A DNA stretch of 64,000 nt, taken from positions 5,022,001-5,086,000 of the forward strand of contig NZ_CP097384.1 of NCBI RefSeq assembly GCF_024584705.1, in the 5' to 3' direction. Source of the DNA: Blastopirellula sp. J2-11 (GTDB lineage: Bacteria > Planctomycetota > Planctomycetia > Pirellulales > Pirellulaceae). The notes below the pieces were generated by a model that was given only the letters and a program-made list of their open reading frames with translations, was not told where the DNA came from and did not search any database. Below, piece by piece: positions 1 to 11,710 of the stretch. Positions within the stretch are counted from its first letter, which is position 1. The number at the start of each line of letters is the position of its first letter. A program made the translations under genes and the position numbers.

Positions 1-2132
<2,132 letters not shown>

Positions 2133-2258
2133 ATTTGGGGGAGAGAAGGTTGTGTCACCTTCTATCATATCGCCTGGGGGGAGAAGGCAAATGCGCAAAA
2201 AAAGAGCGCGACCGGAGCCGCGCCCTGTTGTAGCGATTTTGCCGACAAAATGTGCCGA

Positions 2259-3602
2259 TTAGCCGAGATTGGTCAAGCGACCGTTCGAATCGCCGAAGCG
2301 ATCGGTTTTGGCGCCCATGATCTCGAGCATCGACACATAGAGATTGGTCAGCGGCGTATTTTTGTCGTACGTCAGGTGACGATTCGTCTTGATCGCTCCG
2401 CCGCCGCGGCCCGCCATGATGATCGGCAGGTCGTCATGGTTATGGCGATCGCCGTCGCCGATGCCGCTGCCATACATCACCATGCAGTTGTCCAGCAGCG
2501 TGCCGTCCCCTTCGCGAACCTTCTGCAACTCTTTGACCAGGTAGGCGTATTGCGAGACGTGATAGGCGTCGATCTTGGCGATTTTTTCGAGCTTCTCTTT
2601 GTTGCGACCATGATGCGAGAGCCCATGGTGACTATCTGGAACGCCAATATTGTTGTAGGTGCGGTTGCTGCCGGCGTTGGTGAACATGAAGGTCGAAACT
2701 CGGGTCATGTCCGTCCGGAAAGCCAGCACCATCATGTCCATCATCAAACGGACATGCTCGCCATAATCGGCCGGAACCCCTTTCGGACGAGGATAGTCAG
2801 GCACGTCGACTTCCGTTCCGTCCAGTTTGATCGACTGCTGCACGCGGCGTTCGATCTCGCGTACGGCGTACAGGTATTCGTCCATCTTCCGCTGATCCGC
2901 TTGGCCCAGCTTTTGATTCAAGCGTTTCGCATCATCCATCACAAAGTCGAGAATGCTCTTCTTCCGCTTGTGACGCAGCGCGCGGTTTTCGGCCGATTCC
3001 TTGGCGTTCTCGTTGCCGAACAAGCGATCGAAAGCGGCCTGCGGGTTGATTTCTTTACCAACGTGCGACGATGAATTGCGCCAGGCCATGTTCGACGTAT
3101 AAACGCAGCTATAGCCAGAGTCGCACTTGCCGGCTTGGGCGCTCGGTTCGCAGCCAAGTTCGAGCGAAGGAAACTTTGTCGCGAAGCCAATTTGCGACGC
3201 GGCGAACTGGTCGACCGAGACGTCATTGCTGATATCGGCGCCATCGGTCTTCTTCGGATGCGATCCGGTCAGAAACGAGGCGACGCTGCGAGCGTGATCG
3301 CCGCCGCCGTCACCCAGCGCGAACGCACCGCGGAGGGTGAGCCCGGTGAATGCGGTCATCTCGGACTTGACGTCTTTTAGCGATGATAAAGTGGGAGATA
3401 ATTGCCAATCGGCGCCTTCGCCTTGGGGGCGCCATTGTTCGACGTTGACGCCGTTCGGAACGTAGAGGAACGCCATGCGCACGGGAGGTTTGCCGGTCGA
3501 CGCGGCGGCCGAAGCGATCGGCGCCATCTGTTCGAGCCACGGCAGCGCCAGTGCGGCGCCAAAGCCGCGAAGCATCGTACGGCGTGAAATGCTGGTGTTC
3601 AT
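2259..3602 (-). CDS. DUF1552 family protein, Tat-exported
   Basis: This 447-residue protein has a twin-arginine export signal (SRRTML at residues 5-10, then a hydrophobic stretch up to about residue 33). The rest matches the DUF1552 family at its usual length, including an HHGLSHHGR segment and the late GSGIGDGDRHNHDDLPI segment. DUF1552 proteins are almost always encoded beside DUF1592 proteins in Planctomycetes and some other phyla; their activity is not established. Here the start is only 17 bp after the DUF1592 stop, which implies one transcript. The protein has no CxxCH motif, whereas both operon neighbours do, so it may be the folded Tat partner of secreted cytochrome-like subunits (inference). 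Confidence 0.93.
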   Translation of the reverse strand: MNTSISRRTMLRGFGAALALPWLEQMAPIASAAASTGKPPVRMAFLYVPNGVNVEQWRPQGEGADWQLSPTLSSLKDVKSEMTAFTGLTLRGAFALGDGGGDHARSVASFLTGSHPKKTDGADISNDVSVDQFAASQIGFATKFPSLELGCEPSAQAGKCDSGYSCVYTSNMAWRNSSSHVGKEINPQAAFDRLFGNENAKESAENRALRHKRKKSILDFVMDDAKRLNQKLGQADQRKMDEYLYAVREIERRVQQSIKLDGTEVDVPDYPRPKGVPADYGEHVRLMMDMMVLAFRTDMTRVSTFMFTNAGSNRTYNNIGVPDSHHGLSHHGRNKEKLEKIAKIDAYHVSQYAYLVKELQKVREGDGTLLDNCMVMYGSGIGDGDRHNHDDLPIIMAGRGGGAIKTNRHLTYDKNTPLTNLYVSMLEIMGAKTDRFGDSNGRLTNLG

Positions 3603-3619
3603 GTCGGACTCCCTCTCCG

Positions 3620-5905
3620 TTATTGCGTACGGCGCTTTTGGAAAGGATCGCTATGGACGATCGCTTTCACTAGCGCGGAGAAACGGTAATCGTTACGTTC
3701 CAATTCAGCTTGAATCGCATCGACCGCACACATGTCGTAGTATTCAACACCGCGACCCAATGCGTAGGTCAGCATTTTTTCTGAAAACGTGCGAACGAAT
3801 TCGTCACGATGATCTTTCAGAATAATCTCTCGCAGCCCTTTGGCGCCTTCAAATTGTACGCCGCCGGGCAACTCTCCCTTGGCGTCGATCTTTTGACCTT
3901 CATCTTTGGTGCGGAAAGCGCCGACCGCGTCATAGTTCTCAAGGGAGAACCCAATGGGATCCATTCGCGAATGGCAAGACGCGCAACTTGGATTGGCCAT
4001 ATGCTGAGCCATCCGCTGACGGAGCGTCCCTGTCAACTCTTTTTGCCCTTCCAGGGTCGGCACATCGGCCGGGGGATCTGGCGGCGGCGTTCCCAGAATG
4101 TTTTCCAACACCCATTTGCCACGTTTCACCGGAGACGTACGTGTCGGATGGGACGTCACCGTCAAAATACTGGCCTGGGTCAAAAGGCCGCCGCGCCCCT
4201 TGTCGGCGAGCGAAACCTTGCGGAATTCGTTCCCTTGGATGTCTTTGACGCCGTAGTGTTTGGCGAGCGATTCGTTGAGGTAGGAATAATCGGCGGCGAT
4301 CAAATCTAAGATGCTGCGATCATCCTGCATAATCGACGCGACGAAGAGCTCGGTCTCGCGGCGCATGTCTTGCGCCAACTGCGATGTGAACGAGCGAAAT
4401 TGGCGTCGATCCGGTTTCGCGGATTCCAAATTGCGGAGCTGCAGCCATTGGCCGGCGAAGTTTTCGACCAGGGCCGAACTCTTCGGCGATTTCATCATCC
4501 GCTCGATTTGTGGATCCAGCTGCGATCGTAACTTCCCTTCGTAGGCCAGCGTCAGCAACTGTTGGTCAGGTGCGCTGCTCCAGAGGAAATAGGACAATCG
4601 CGATGCAAGCTCATACTCGGTAATCGCACGAACCGGCTGTTTGCTTTCATCCATTTCAACCCGGTACAAGAAGTTGGGCGAACAAAGGATGGCGATCACG
4701 CCGTCGCGGATCGATTCTTCAAATTTCGCCCCATCGGCCTGCGAACTGCTGACGAGCGCGTACAAGCGATTCACTTCGTCGGCCGTCGCAGGACGGCGGA
4801 AGGCGCGGGATGCGAAGCGAGTCAAGATGCGGCGAGCGGCGACTTCGGCGGTGATCCCCTCTTGGCCGGGATAGGCGACGAAGATCACACGATGCGACTC
4901 GGGAAAGTCTTCCGGCTTCACCCCAGGCGGTCCAACCAGTTTGACGCTGTTGACCATCAAGTTGCGATCGCGACGCTGCGGATTGGAATTGTTGGGATCG
5001 TAAAAGTCATTGGTGAACGAGATCTCAAGCCGATGCTTGCCTTTGCTAAACCGCTTGGTGATCTCGTAGTTCTTTTCTTTGCCCCGTTCCGCGTCGACCG
5101 AAAAGTCCTTTTTTTCGTCATCCACTTTGACATGCATGTTGGGCAAATCATCGCCGGCCCGCGTGCCGAAAGCGCGAATTGAAACCTTGTATTCGCCAGG
5201 CGTCTCGACATGAAAATCAGTCCCCGCCACGTTGTGCGAAGCGAAGCTGATCCGATCGTCGCTCTTCGAGCCATCCTTCAGCTTGAAGTCTTTCAGCCGG
5301 TCGCTGCGAATCAGTCGCTCGGGATCGGTCACAATCGCTTTGTTGGCGATCGTCTCGGCGGCGTCGTAATATTTTTCTAGCAGCAGCGGCGAGAGCGAAA
5401 GAACGTCGCCGATATTGTCAAAACCATAACCGACGTCATCCGCCGGAAACTCTTCGGTCGCTTTGAATTCGATCCCCAGCAAGTCACGAATCGTGTTTTC
5501 ATATTCGACACGGTTCAGACGGCGAATCGTCTCGCGACCGGGATCGACCGGACCATCGCACGAATAGTCGGCCAGCGCGTTGCGAATCCATTCCAGGGTC
5601 TGGGTCAATTCTTCCGCCGAGGGCTGCGTTTCCTCTTTGGGCGGCATCGTCCCCGCCGCGAGCATATCGAGCGTCTTTTGCCAGGTCTTGCGACCGCTGG
5701 TCATCACCTGCTCCGCCGTATTGAACGAGGCCAGATCAACGCCTGACTCGGCGAAATCACCAGAATGGCAATCGGCGCAATACTTCTTCAGAAACGGTTT
5801 GACGTGCTTCTCGAATTCCGCTTGATGACGTGCAGGCTCGGCCCAGAGCGACGAACTAGCCGCTAGCAAGAGCGCAATCGACATGAAGAGCGAAGAAATT
5901 CGCAA
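3620..5905 (-). CDS. DUF1592-type planctomycete cytochrome protein (DUF1587/1592/1588/1585)
   Basis: This 761-residue protein has a Sec signal peptide (residues 1-22) and an N-terminal haem-binding motif, CADCH, at 43-47. The order of modules is DUF1587 (RLNRVEYENTIRDLLG), a probable carbohydrate-binding-like beta domain (GEYKVSIRAFGTRAG region), DUF1595, DUF1592 (SRLSYFLWSS), DUF1588 (GKWVLENILGTPPPDPP), a second CASCH motif at 641-645 and DUF1585. This is the standard architecture of the family. It heads the operon with DUF1552 and DUF1549/DUF1553 genes. The carbohydrate-binding-like insert suggests that the complex acts on a polymer outside the cytoplasm, but the substrate cannot be read from the sequence. 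Confidence 0.93.
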   Translation of the reverse strand: MRISSLFMSIALLLAASSSLWAEPARHQAEFEKHVKPFLKKYCADCHSGDFAESGVDLASFNTAEQVMTSGRKTWQKTLDMLAAGTMPPKEETQPSAEELTQTLEWIRNALADYSCDGPVDPGRETIRRLNRVEYENTIRDLLGIEFKATEEFPADDVGYGFDNIGDVLSLSPLLLEKYYDAAETIANKAIVTDPERLIRSDRLKDFKLKDGSKSDDRISFASHNVAGTDFHVETPGEYKVSIRAFGTRAGDDLPNMHVKVDDEKKDFSVDAERGKEKNYEITKRFSKGKHRLEISFTNDFYDPNNSNPQRRDRNLMVNSVKLVGPPGVKPEDFPESHRVIFVAYPGQEGITAEVAARRILTRFASRAFRRPATADEVNRLYALVSSSQADGAKFEESIRDGVIAILCSPNFLYRVEMDESKQPVRAITEYELASRLSYFLWSSAPDQQLLTLAYEGKLRSQLDPQIERMMKSPKSSALVENFAGQWLQLRNLESAKPDRRQFRSFTSQLAQDMRRETELFVASIMQDDRSILDLIAADYSYLNESLAKHYGVKDIQGNEFRKVSLADKGRGGLLTQASILTVTSHPTRTSPVKRGKWVLENILGTPPPDPPADVPTLEGQKELTGTLRQRMAQHMANPSCASCHSRMDPIGFSLENYDAVGAFRTKDEGQKIDAKGELPGGVQFEGAKGLREIILKDHRDEFVRTFSEKMLTYALGRGVEYYDMCAVDAIQAELERNDYRFSALVKAIVHSDPFQKRRTQ

Positions 5906-6158
5906 CGGTGGAATCCAATTGAAAGGCGGGAATCAGGCGTGGGAGCTGCGAGAAGCCGGAAGGTAGGCAGGAAAAGGCTTAACTCAGCTGTAGATTATAC
6001 AAATCGGCGCTTGTTGCGTCCAACAAATATGCCGAATTGCCCATCATTTCCGATTTCCGCGCATCCGACTGCAAAAATGCGCGGGATCAGGCGAACTTTG
6101 CGGGAAGTCGCCGCCAAAAGCGGGGGCGACTTTATCCATTGGTTTTCGCCAGCGTTGC

Positions 6159-7328
6159 TTAGGCGACCGCTTTCTTTTGAATCGTCGAATAAAACTTATC
6201 GACCGCTTCCACCACATAGCGCTGTTCGGCGGCGGTCAATTCGGGGAAGATCGGCAGGCTCAGCACTTCCAACGCCGCCTTTTCGGTTTCGACCAAGCTG
6301 GCGTGCTCCCCCATGCTGGCGAAACAGGCTTGTTGATGCAGCGGGACCGGATAGTAAATCTCGCTACCAATTTTGTGATCGGCCAAGTGTTTGCGCAACG
6401 CGTCACGACGTCCTTGCGGAACCCGGATCGTGTACTGATTCCAGGCATGTTTGTGTTCTGGATATTCGGCCGGCAGGATCACGCACTCATCCATGCCTGC
6501 CGTTTGGAACAGTTCGCCGTAGCGAGCCGCGTTTTCACGACGCATGTCGGTCCATTGGGCCAGCTTCGGCATCTTCACCAACAACGTGGCGGCCTGGAAC
6601 GTATCCAAGCGACTGTTGACGCCGACCACCGAGTGGTAATAGCGGGGCTCCATGCCGTGACCACGATAAAGTCGCAGTTTCGCCGCGAATTCTTCGTCGT
6701 TGGTCGTCATCATGCCGCCGTCTCCCATGCCGCCCAAGTTTTTGGTCGGGTAGAAGCTAAAGCAGCCGACATCGCCGATCGAACCGACCGGCTGGCCGTC
6801 GTACTCGGCCAAAATCGCCTGGCAAGCATCTTCAATCACCCACAGATCGTGGGCGGCGGCGATCGCGTTGATCGAGGTCATGTCGGCCGCCTGACCAAAC
6901 AAATGAACCGGGATGATCGCTTTGGTGTTCGGAGTCACAACCGCGGCGATCGCGGCCGGATCGATATTAAACGTGACCGGGTCAATATCAGCGAAGACCG
7001 GCTTGGCGCCCAAACGCCAGACGGCGCTAGCCGTAGCGAAGAAGGTGAAGCTAGGGACGATCACTTCGTCGCCGGGGCCGATATCGTAGGCCATCAGCGC
7101 CAGCAACAGCGCATCGCTCCCCGAGGCGCAGCTAACGCCGTATTTGGCGTGCGACGCGGCGGCGATCTGCTTTTCCAGTTCAAAGACTTCAGGGCCGAAC
7201 ACAAATCGCCCGGAGTCGAGGACGGTTTCTAGCGCCGCGACAAATTCGGTCTGCAAAGGGGCATTGCCGCGGGCGACATCCAACAGCGGAACCGAGGCGG
7301 GACGGCCCGCCGATTCTTGAGCGCTCAT
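6159..7328 (-). CDS. DegT/DnrJ/EryC1/StrS family aminotransferase
   Basis: This 389-residue fold-type-I PLP enzyme contains the family hallmarks: CASGSDALLLAL, the GDEVIVPSFTFFAT segment, VIEDACQA, and the cofactor lysine K196 in SFYPTKNLGGMGDGG. Members aminate keto-sugars (for example UDP-4-keto or 3-keto sugars) for surface polysaccharides or antibiotics, or act as dehydratases. The intact lysine favours an aminotransferase. No sugar-nucleotide genes lie next to it, so the substrate is open. It is monocistronic by spacing, with 129 bp to the GNAT gene upstream and about 250 bp to the DUF1592 gene downstream. Confidence 0.93.
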   Translation of the reverse strand: MSAQESAGRPASVPLLDVARGNAPLQTEFVAALETVLDSGRFVFGPEVFELEKQIAAASHAKYGVSCASGSDALLLALMAYDIGPGDEVIVPSFTFFATASAVWRLGAKPVFADIDPVTFNIDPAAIAAVVTPNTKAIIPVHLFGQAADMTSINAIAAAHDLWVIEDACQAILAEYDGQPVGSIGDVGCFSFYPTKNLGGMGDGGMMTTNDEEFAAKLRLYRGHGMEPRYYHSVVGVNSRLDTFQAATLLVKMPKLAQWTDMRRENAARYGELFQTAGMDECVILPAEYPEHKHAWNQYTIRVPQGRRDALRKHLADHKIGSEIYYPVPLHQQACFASMGEHASLVETEKAALEVLSLPIFPELTAAEQRYVVEAVDKFYSTIQKKAVA

Positions 7329-7457
7329 CCTTGATTCTCCGTGCTTCCTTACTGCGGCCGCTTATTCGTCCAGTGAACAAGCGGACCTGTCGCGAAAAGC
7401 TAGATGGAACCGGACGAAAGGTCAAGATCAAGCAAACGTCTCGCTAGCAAATGCATT

Positions 7458-7967
7458 TTAAACCGCGGAGGCGAACTCTCGACGGTACTTCGCGATTCCG
7501 CCATCGCCGATCGCGTCCTCGTTGTAGACGATCACCATAAACGCCTCGTCGGGCACACCGGCTAGTTCTGAACGGACGTTCCACTGGGACGCCGGCTGAA
7601 AACCAAATTTTGGATAGTAGTTGGAATCCCCCAGCACGATGACGAACAACGCGCCCGAGTCACGCAGTTGAGCGAGTCCAGTTTCGATCAGTTGGGCGCC
7701 AACGCCGCGGCGCTGCGCTTGCGGTAAGACCGACACCGGCGCAAGTCCCCAACCAGAGACGACGCGTCCCGCTTTTTCGATCGTCGCAGGAGTAAACAAT
7801 ATCTGGCCGGTAATCTGGCCATCCTCTTCGGCGAGAAGTGACAATTGGTCGCAGCCGCTGTCGCGAAGTTGATCGACGATTTCATTTTCGATCGCGGTCG
7901 GAAATGCGGCCAGCAGCAATGCGCGAATCGCCGGAACATCGTCCGGCGTTTCAGGGCGAATAATCAT
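7458..7967 (-). CDS. GNAT family N-acetyltransferase
   Basis: This 169-residue protein is a complete GNAT fold. It starts MIIRPETPDDVPAIRALLLAAF. Motif A reads GLAPVSVLPQAQRRGVGAQL, with the Q/R-x-x-G-x-G acetyl-CoA pyrophosphate loop (QRRGVG). It then has the GDSNYYPKFGFQPA segment typical of the YhbS-like subgroup. It would transfer an acetyl group from acetyl-CoA to an amine; the acceptor cannot be predicted. It lies 32 bp after the inositol-monophosphatase-like gene on the same strand and may be cotranscribed with it. Confidence 0.9.
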   Translation of the reverse strand: MIIRPETPDDVPAIRALLLAAFPTAIENEIVDQLRDSGCDQLSLLAEEDGQITGQILFTPATIEKAGRVVSGWGLAPVSVLPQAQRRGVGAQLIETGLAQLRDSGALFVIVLGDSNYYPKFGFQPASQWNVRSELAGVPDEAFMVIVYNEDAIGDGGIAKYRREFASAV

Positions 7968-7999
7968 CGGGAGAAGGCTCCGAGTTGAGATCGCGGAGA

Positions 8000-8776
8000 T
8001 CAGATTTTAATGGTTGCCTGCAATTGATCGTGTAGCTCTGGAGTCGCCGCAGCGACAACGTGAGGGCGATTCCAGTCGAGCGGCTCACCGCCGACGCCGC
8101 GGAGGACGCCGCCGGCTTCTTCCACCAACAAAACGCCGGCGGCTACATCCCAAATTTTAACGCTCGACGCCCAGTAGGCGTCAAGATTTCCGGCGGCGAC
8201 ATAGGCAAGATTCAGCGCCGCCGAACCAAGCCGCCGTACTGCCTGACAACGGACCAGGACCTCGATGAACTGTTCGATTTCAGGAGAGTCGCGTTCGATC
8301 CCGGGTGCAAAGCTGACGGCGACCAGCGCACCTTCCAGATCGGTGATCTCGCTGACCTGCAACTTTGCGCCATTCAGCGTCGCGCCTTGGCCGCGCTCAG
8401 CCGCAAAACATTGGTCATGGACCGGGTCGTAAACGACTCCGACGATCACTTCGCCGTGATGCTGTAAAGCAAGGGATACCGAATAATTTGCTAGCCCATG
8501 AACGTAGTTGGTCGTCCCATCCAGGGGATCGGCGATCCAGCGAAATTCGTATTGCGCAGAAGCGGCATTTGCGGGGTCTTCCTCTTCTCCCAAGAATCCG
8601 TGTTCGGGAAAATCGCCGAGGACAATTTTCTGGATCGCTTTTTGGGCTTCGATATCGGCCTCGGTAACTAGGTCCGCGCGCCCCTTCTCGCGAACCCGAA
8701 ATTTCCCTTGCCAGTCGAGCAACACTTGTCCTGCAGCTCGGGCTGCCGTTTCGCAAGTCGTTAAATAATCAGGCAT
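8000..8776 (-). CDS. Inositol monophosphatase family protein
   Basis: This 258-residue protein starts at an ATG at 8776 (MPDYLTTCETAARAAGQ). An in-frame TTG at 8833 would add 19 residues unlike the family. It carries the metal-binding signatures of the Mg2+-dependent, Li+-sensitive phosphatases: ADLVTEAD, GFLGEEE, WIADPLDGTTNYVHG, and a late WDVAAGVLLVEEAGG (D-x-x-A-G) motif. Family members hydrolyse inositol monophosphate, fructose-1,6-bisphosphate or 3'-phosphoadenosine phosphates. The overall form is closest to SuhB/IMPase, but the substrate is not certain. It is transcribed away from the unknown gene at 9107. Confidence 0.92.
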   Translation of the reverse strand: MPDYLTTCETAARAAGQVLLDWQGKFRVREKGRADLVTEADIEAQKAIQKIVLGDFPEHGFLGEEEDPANAASAQYEFRWIADPLDGTTNYVHGLANYSVSLALQHHGEVIVGVVYDPVHDQCFAAERGQGATLNGAKLQVSEITDLEGALVAVSFAPGIERDSPEIEQFIEVLVRCQAVRRLGSAALNLAYVAAGNLDAYWASSVKIWDVAAGVLLVEEAGGVLRGVGGEPLDWNRPHVVAAATPELHDQLQATIKI

Positions 8777-9038
8777 TTGGCTCTCATGGCTCGTGGCTAT
8801 TTTTGTCGCCTTTGCGGGCTCCGCCAGCGTCAATGATAGAAGATGCGGCCGAATTGCGAACTACCTACCGCCGCGAGATGCGGAGATCGAAAATTTTCGC
8901 CCAAGATTTTGGGAACCGAAAGGTGGACAAGTGCGACTACTTTGGTATCATGACGAGTGGAAGAGCAGCCAACTAAGGCATCATAATTTTCATACGCCTC
9001 GCCCAATGGGCGCCATTCCGGCCTCTTCTCTGTTCCGG
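8777..9038. other. Intergenic region with a possible plus-strand promoter and short RNA
   Basis: No convincing gene lies here. On the plus strand a TATCAT hexamer at about 8948-8953 has GTGGAC 17 bp upstream. It could start a transcript of roughly 100 nt that would end at the terminator at 9039-9077. Only the -10-like box is good. Confidence 0.3.
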
Positions 9039-9077
9039 CCCCGTCACTCACCTTGGTGAGCGACGGGGTTTTTTTAT
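9039..9077 (+). terminator. Strong intrinsic terminator without an obvious upstream gene
   Basis: CCCCGTC-A-CTCACC pairs with GGTGAG-C-GACGGGG around a TT loop, with a single A/C mismatch, followed by seven T at 9069-9075. No plus-strand gene ends before it; the neighbouring gene on the left runs on the minus strand. It lies 30 bp upstream of the ATG at 9107. Confidence 0.8.
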
Positions 9078-9106
9078 TTCCCTCTCCCTATCGATCTCCA
9101 CCCCCT

Positions 9107-9769
9107 ATGCCCTCCGCATCTACTTGGTCGACGTCGGCTTCTTCAACCTTTGAATATGAAGCCCCTTCCTTGCTGTTGGGAGTCACACTCACGGAACTAG
9201 TCGTTGTCGGGCTCTGCGATCTCGACTCAGGTCGCAATCAAACGATAAAGATCGACTTGGGAGACGCGACTCTCTCTGAGTCTTATGTGCGCGAAGATGA
9301 TCTCGTTTTCACGGGTGAAGATACGCTAGAGTCTCCAGTTCGCACGCAAGTCTATATCCGTGGGCTGCCCGAAGAGTCTGCTTGCGAGCTGATTCTTTCG
9401 CGGCAAACGTCATTGTTGGATCATGCGGCGCCGATCGCGCTGCAACTATCGGGGCAGCAGATATTTCGGCTGGCTGCTGGTCATCTGGTCGCCGCGCAGT
9501 CGAATCTTGAGCCGCCAGAGGAGTTGGCGCTGGCTCTCTACGTGGATGAGGAGACCGCTTGCTGCGTCTTTTTCTTTCCGGGTGACGCCGATGAAATCGA
9601 AGTCGAACAAACGCACCTGACGATCCGCACATGTACCCAATCGCTCGAAAAAGGGGTGATTCGCCGAGTTCGCGTGCGACTTTTCTTTTGCCCGATTTCC
9701 GAGCTGGAAACGACGCTGGCGGTGCGATACGCCGATTTCCGCCGGTCCGAGCTACCGCTAACGACTTAG
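9107..9769 (+). CDS. Hypothetical protein
   Basis: I do not recognise this 220-residue protein. The frame is open from a TTG at 9053, but that codon lies inside a terminator hairpin, so the ATG at 9107 is the likely start; no clear Shine-Dalgarno is visible. There is no signal peptide and no membrane segment. The composition is acidic, with alternating hydrophobic strands (LLLGVTLTELVVVGL, QTIKIDLGDATL), which suggests a beta-rich cytoplasmic protein. It precedes the uxaC-like gene by about 100 bp on the same strand, with a weak hairpin between them. Confidence 0.6.
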   Translation: MPSASTWSTSASSTFEYEAPSLLLGVTLTELVVVGLCDLDSGRNQTIKIDLGDATLSESYVREDDLVFTGEDTLESPVRTQVYIRGLPEESACELILSRQTSLLDHAAPIALQLSGQQIFRLAAGHLVAAQSNLEPPEELALALYVDEETACCVFFFPGDADEIEVEQTHLTIRTCTQSLEKGVIRRVRVRLFFCPISELETTLAVRYADFRRSELPLTT

Positions 9770-9779
9770 CCCATCCCCC

Positions 9780-9803
9780 CATCCCCGGTTTTTCTGGGGG
9801 ATG
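9780..9803 (+). terminator. Hairpin, weak terminator candidate
   Basis: CATCCCC and GGGGATG form a 7-bp stem around GGTTTTTCTG just after the stop at 9769. There is no T tract behind it, so termination is doubtful. Confidence 0.3.
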
Positions 9804-9870
9804 AAATGTACGTCTCTTTCAGTTACGCTGAGATTTTTGTCTCCCCATTCCTCAGCGAGCCGGCGCACCC

Positions 9871-11160
9871 ATGTCGATCGAGTTGCGAAAACAGCTTTTT
9901 GAACAACTAGACCAAATCGTCCTTGTTGATCCCCATTCGCACATCAATCCGCTGAGTGCGGCGTCGACAACGCTGGCCGATATCTTGGGGTATCACTACT
10001 ACACCGAGCTATCGCATTCGGCCGGCATGCCGAAAGACCAAATCGAAGAGCCAGGTCTCGATCCGAAAGAAAAAGTGCGTCGGTTGGTCGAGAACTTCGG
10101 CCCGATCGAAAACACAATCCAATACAGTTGGTTCATCGAGTTCGCTCAGAAGATGTTTGGGTTCGCCGACGATCGTCTGACGACCGACAACTGGGAAGCG
10201 CTTTACGACGCCGCCGCCGACAAAATGGCTGGCGACGATTGGGAAGAAACGGTGCTGCGCGAGAGCAAGTTGGAAGGGGTCTTTCTGACCAACGACTTTG
10301 ACGACGCGCTGGAAGGCTTTGACACGTCGCGTTATATCCCTTGTCTGCGAACCGATGACCTGGTCTTTCATTTATCAAAATTGACGGTTGCTGAGCGACT
10401 AGAAAATGCGACCGGCATCTCGGTCAATGGTCGCGCTACGCTGGAAAGCGCCCTCGACAAACTGTTCGATCACTTCGTCAGCAAAAATGCGAAAGCCTGT
10501 GCGATCTCGCTGCCGCCTGACTTTGCTCCGCACTTTGTCAGCGAAAGCCGCGCCGACAAAGCGATCCAAAACATTCTGGGAAAAGGGCTGGAAGCCGATC
10601 CCAACGATCGCCATGCCGCGGCGAACTTTGTCTTTTGGTCGCTGGCCGAACGTTGCCGTCAACACAAGCTGCCGTTCGATCTGATGATCGGCGTCAATCG
10701 CGGCGTCTACGAAACCGGCGTCTATCAAGGGCAAGATCTGTACGACAGCCGCGTGTCACTGATTCAGTATCGCCAACTCTTCAACGCATTCAGTGACGTT
10801 ACTTTCCCGGTGTCGGTCTTGGCCAGCGTCACCAATCAAGAACTGGTCAGCTATAGCTGGATCTTCCCCAACGTCGTCGCCAACGGTCACTGGTGGTACA
10901 GCAACACGCCGGCCTACATCGAGCAAGACCTGGCAGCGCGGCTCGAAGCGATCCCGCAAACCAAGGTGATCGGCTACTACAGCGATATGTACAAGCTGGA
11001 ATTCGGCATGCCGAAGTTCGCGATGTTCAAACGGATCTTGGCCAAAGTCCTCGCCGAACGCTTTGTGATCGATCGCGGCTGGAGCGAACAGCGTGCTGTT
11101 GAACTGGGCCGCATCGTGTTGCGCGGCAACGTCGAAACGATCTTCGGCGTCGGCGGCTAA
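9871..11160 (+). CDS. Glucuronate isomerase-like (UxaC family) protein
   Basis: This 429-residue protein belongs to the UxaC branch of the amidohydrolase fold. The metal-binding HxH is at H22-S-H24 (DPHSHINPL). The C-terminal part shows the family layout, with a GHWWYSNTPAYIEQDL segment, then GYYSDMYKLEFGMPKFAMF and a final RILAKVLAERF helix. True UxaC enzymes are about 470 residues and interconvert glucuronate and fructuronate. This one is shorter and divergent, so it may act on another uronate or sugar acid. It is probably monocistronic: a hairpin at 11177 and a 900-bp non-coding stretch follow. Confidence 0.8.
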   Translation: MSIELRKQLFEQLDQIVLVDPHSHINPLSAASTTLADILGYHYYTELSHSAGMPKDQIEEPGLDPKEKVRRLVENFGPIENTIQYSWFIEFAQKMFGFADDRLTTDNWEALYDAAADKMAGDDWEETVLRESKLEGVFLTNDFDDALEGFDTSRYIPCLRTDDLVFHLSKLTVAERLENATGISVNGRATLESALDKLFDHFVSKNAKACAISLPPDFAPHFVSESRADKAIQNILGKGLEADPNDRHAAANFVFWSLAERCRQHKLPFDLMIGVNRGVYETGVYQGQDLYDSRVSLIQYRQLFNAFSDVTFPVSVLASVTNQELVSYSWIFPNVVANGHWWYSNTPAYIEQDLAARLEAIPQTKVIGYYSDMYKLEFGMPKFAMFKRILAKVLAERFVIDRGWSEQRAVELGRIVLRGNVETIFGVGG

Positions 11161-11176
11161 GAAGAAGAATCGAACA

Positions 11177-11201
11177 CGGCAAGAAGCATCGCGTCTTGCC
11201 G
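11177..11201 (+). terminator. Hairpin after the uxaC-like gene
   Basis: CGGCAAGA and TCTTGCCG form a perfect 8-bp stem with a 9-nt loop, 16 bp after the stop codon. The following T content is low, so this is a moderate terminator or an mRNA 3'-end stabiliser. Confidence 0.5.
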
Positions 11202-11710
11202 ACCCATTTACGCCCGATTCTCTCAGGCCCGACGGGCCGTTCTAAAGCAGCCTATAGGGCGCAATCGCTGCAAGCGGCGCAGCCCTAAGTTTGTGGTTCT
11301 TTGAATGTGTTGACGTTTGACTGGACGCCCTGATCGTTCTATCCAACGTCCTGTTTCGTCTACTTGCGCGGCCTCTGTCGCGAACAGCCCGGATAGGTAT
11401 TCTATCGCGGCCAACCATGAAAATAGAGCAACTTCAAAAATGGAGTCGCTCCCTATCTGACAGCCATTTGTCCGTTGACAAACCGCACGCAATCCTGGTC
11501 GATTTCAGGTGGAGCGAAGACAACTCAAATCGCGATCCCTCGTCCGCTGAGTAAGTTGACGCGATGGAGGGATACTGCGCGGCGGCGTTTTCTGTTTGCA
11601 GCGAGGTGATCTACCCCACCTTCCGACACCGCGACGGAATCCCTCTTCGATCCAACTGGTTGGCCATCACGTCTAAATCACGCAATCCCAGGTGCTTGGA
11701 TGAAAAAAAC
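11202..11710. other. Non-coding stretch before the repeat array
   Basis: About 500 bp without a supported gene. The open frames here lack Shine-Dalgarno sites and recognisable protein sequence. A short GGCCC-GAC-GGGCC palindrome lies near 11226-11238. Confidence 0.5.

Noticed and set aside
6177-7232. 351-codon plus-strand open frame
   Set aside because: It is antisense to the DegT aminotransferase, which has all family motifs.
8793-9059. 88-codon plus-strand frame before 9107
   Set aside because: It ends inside the terminator hairpin, has no Shine-Dalgarno and no family match; the region is better read as non-coding.
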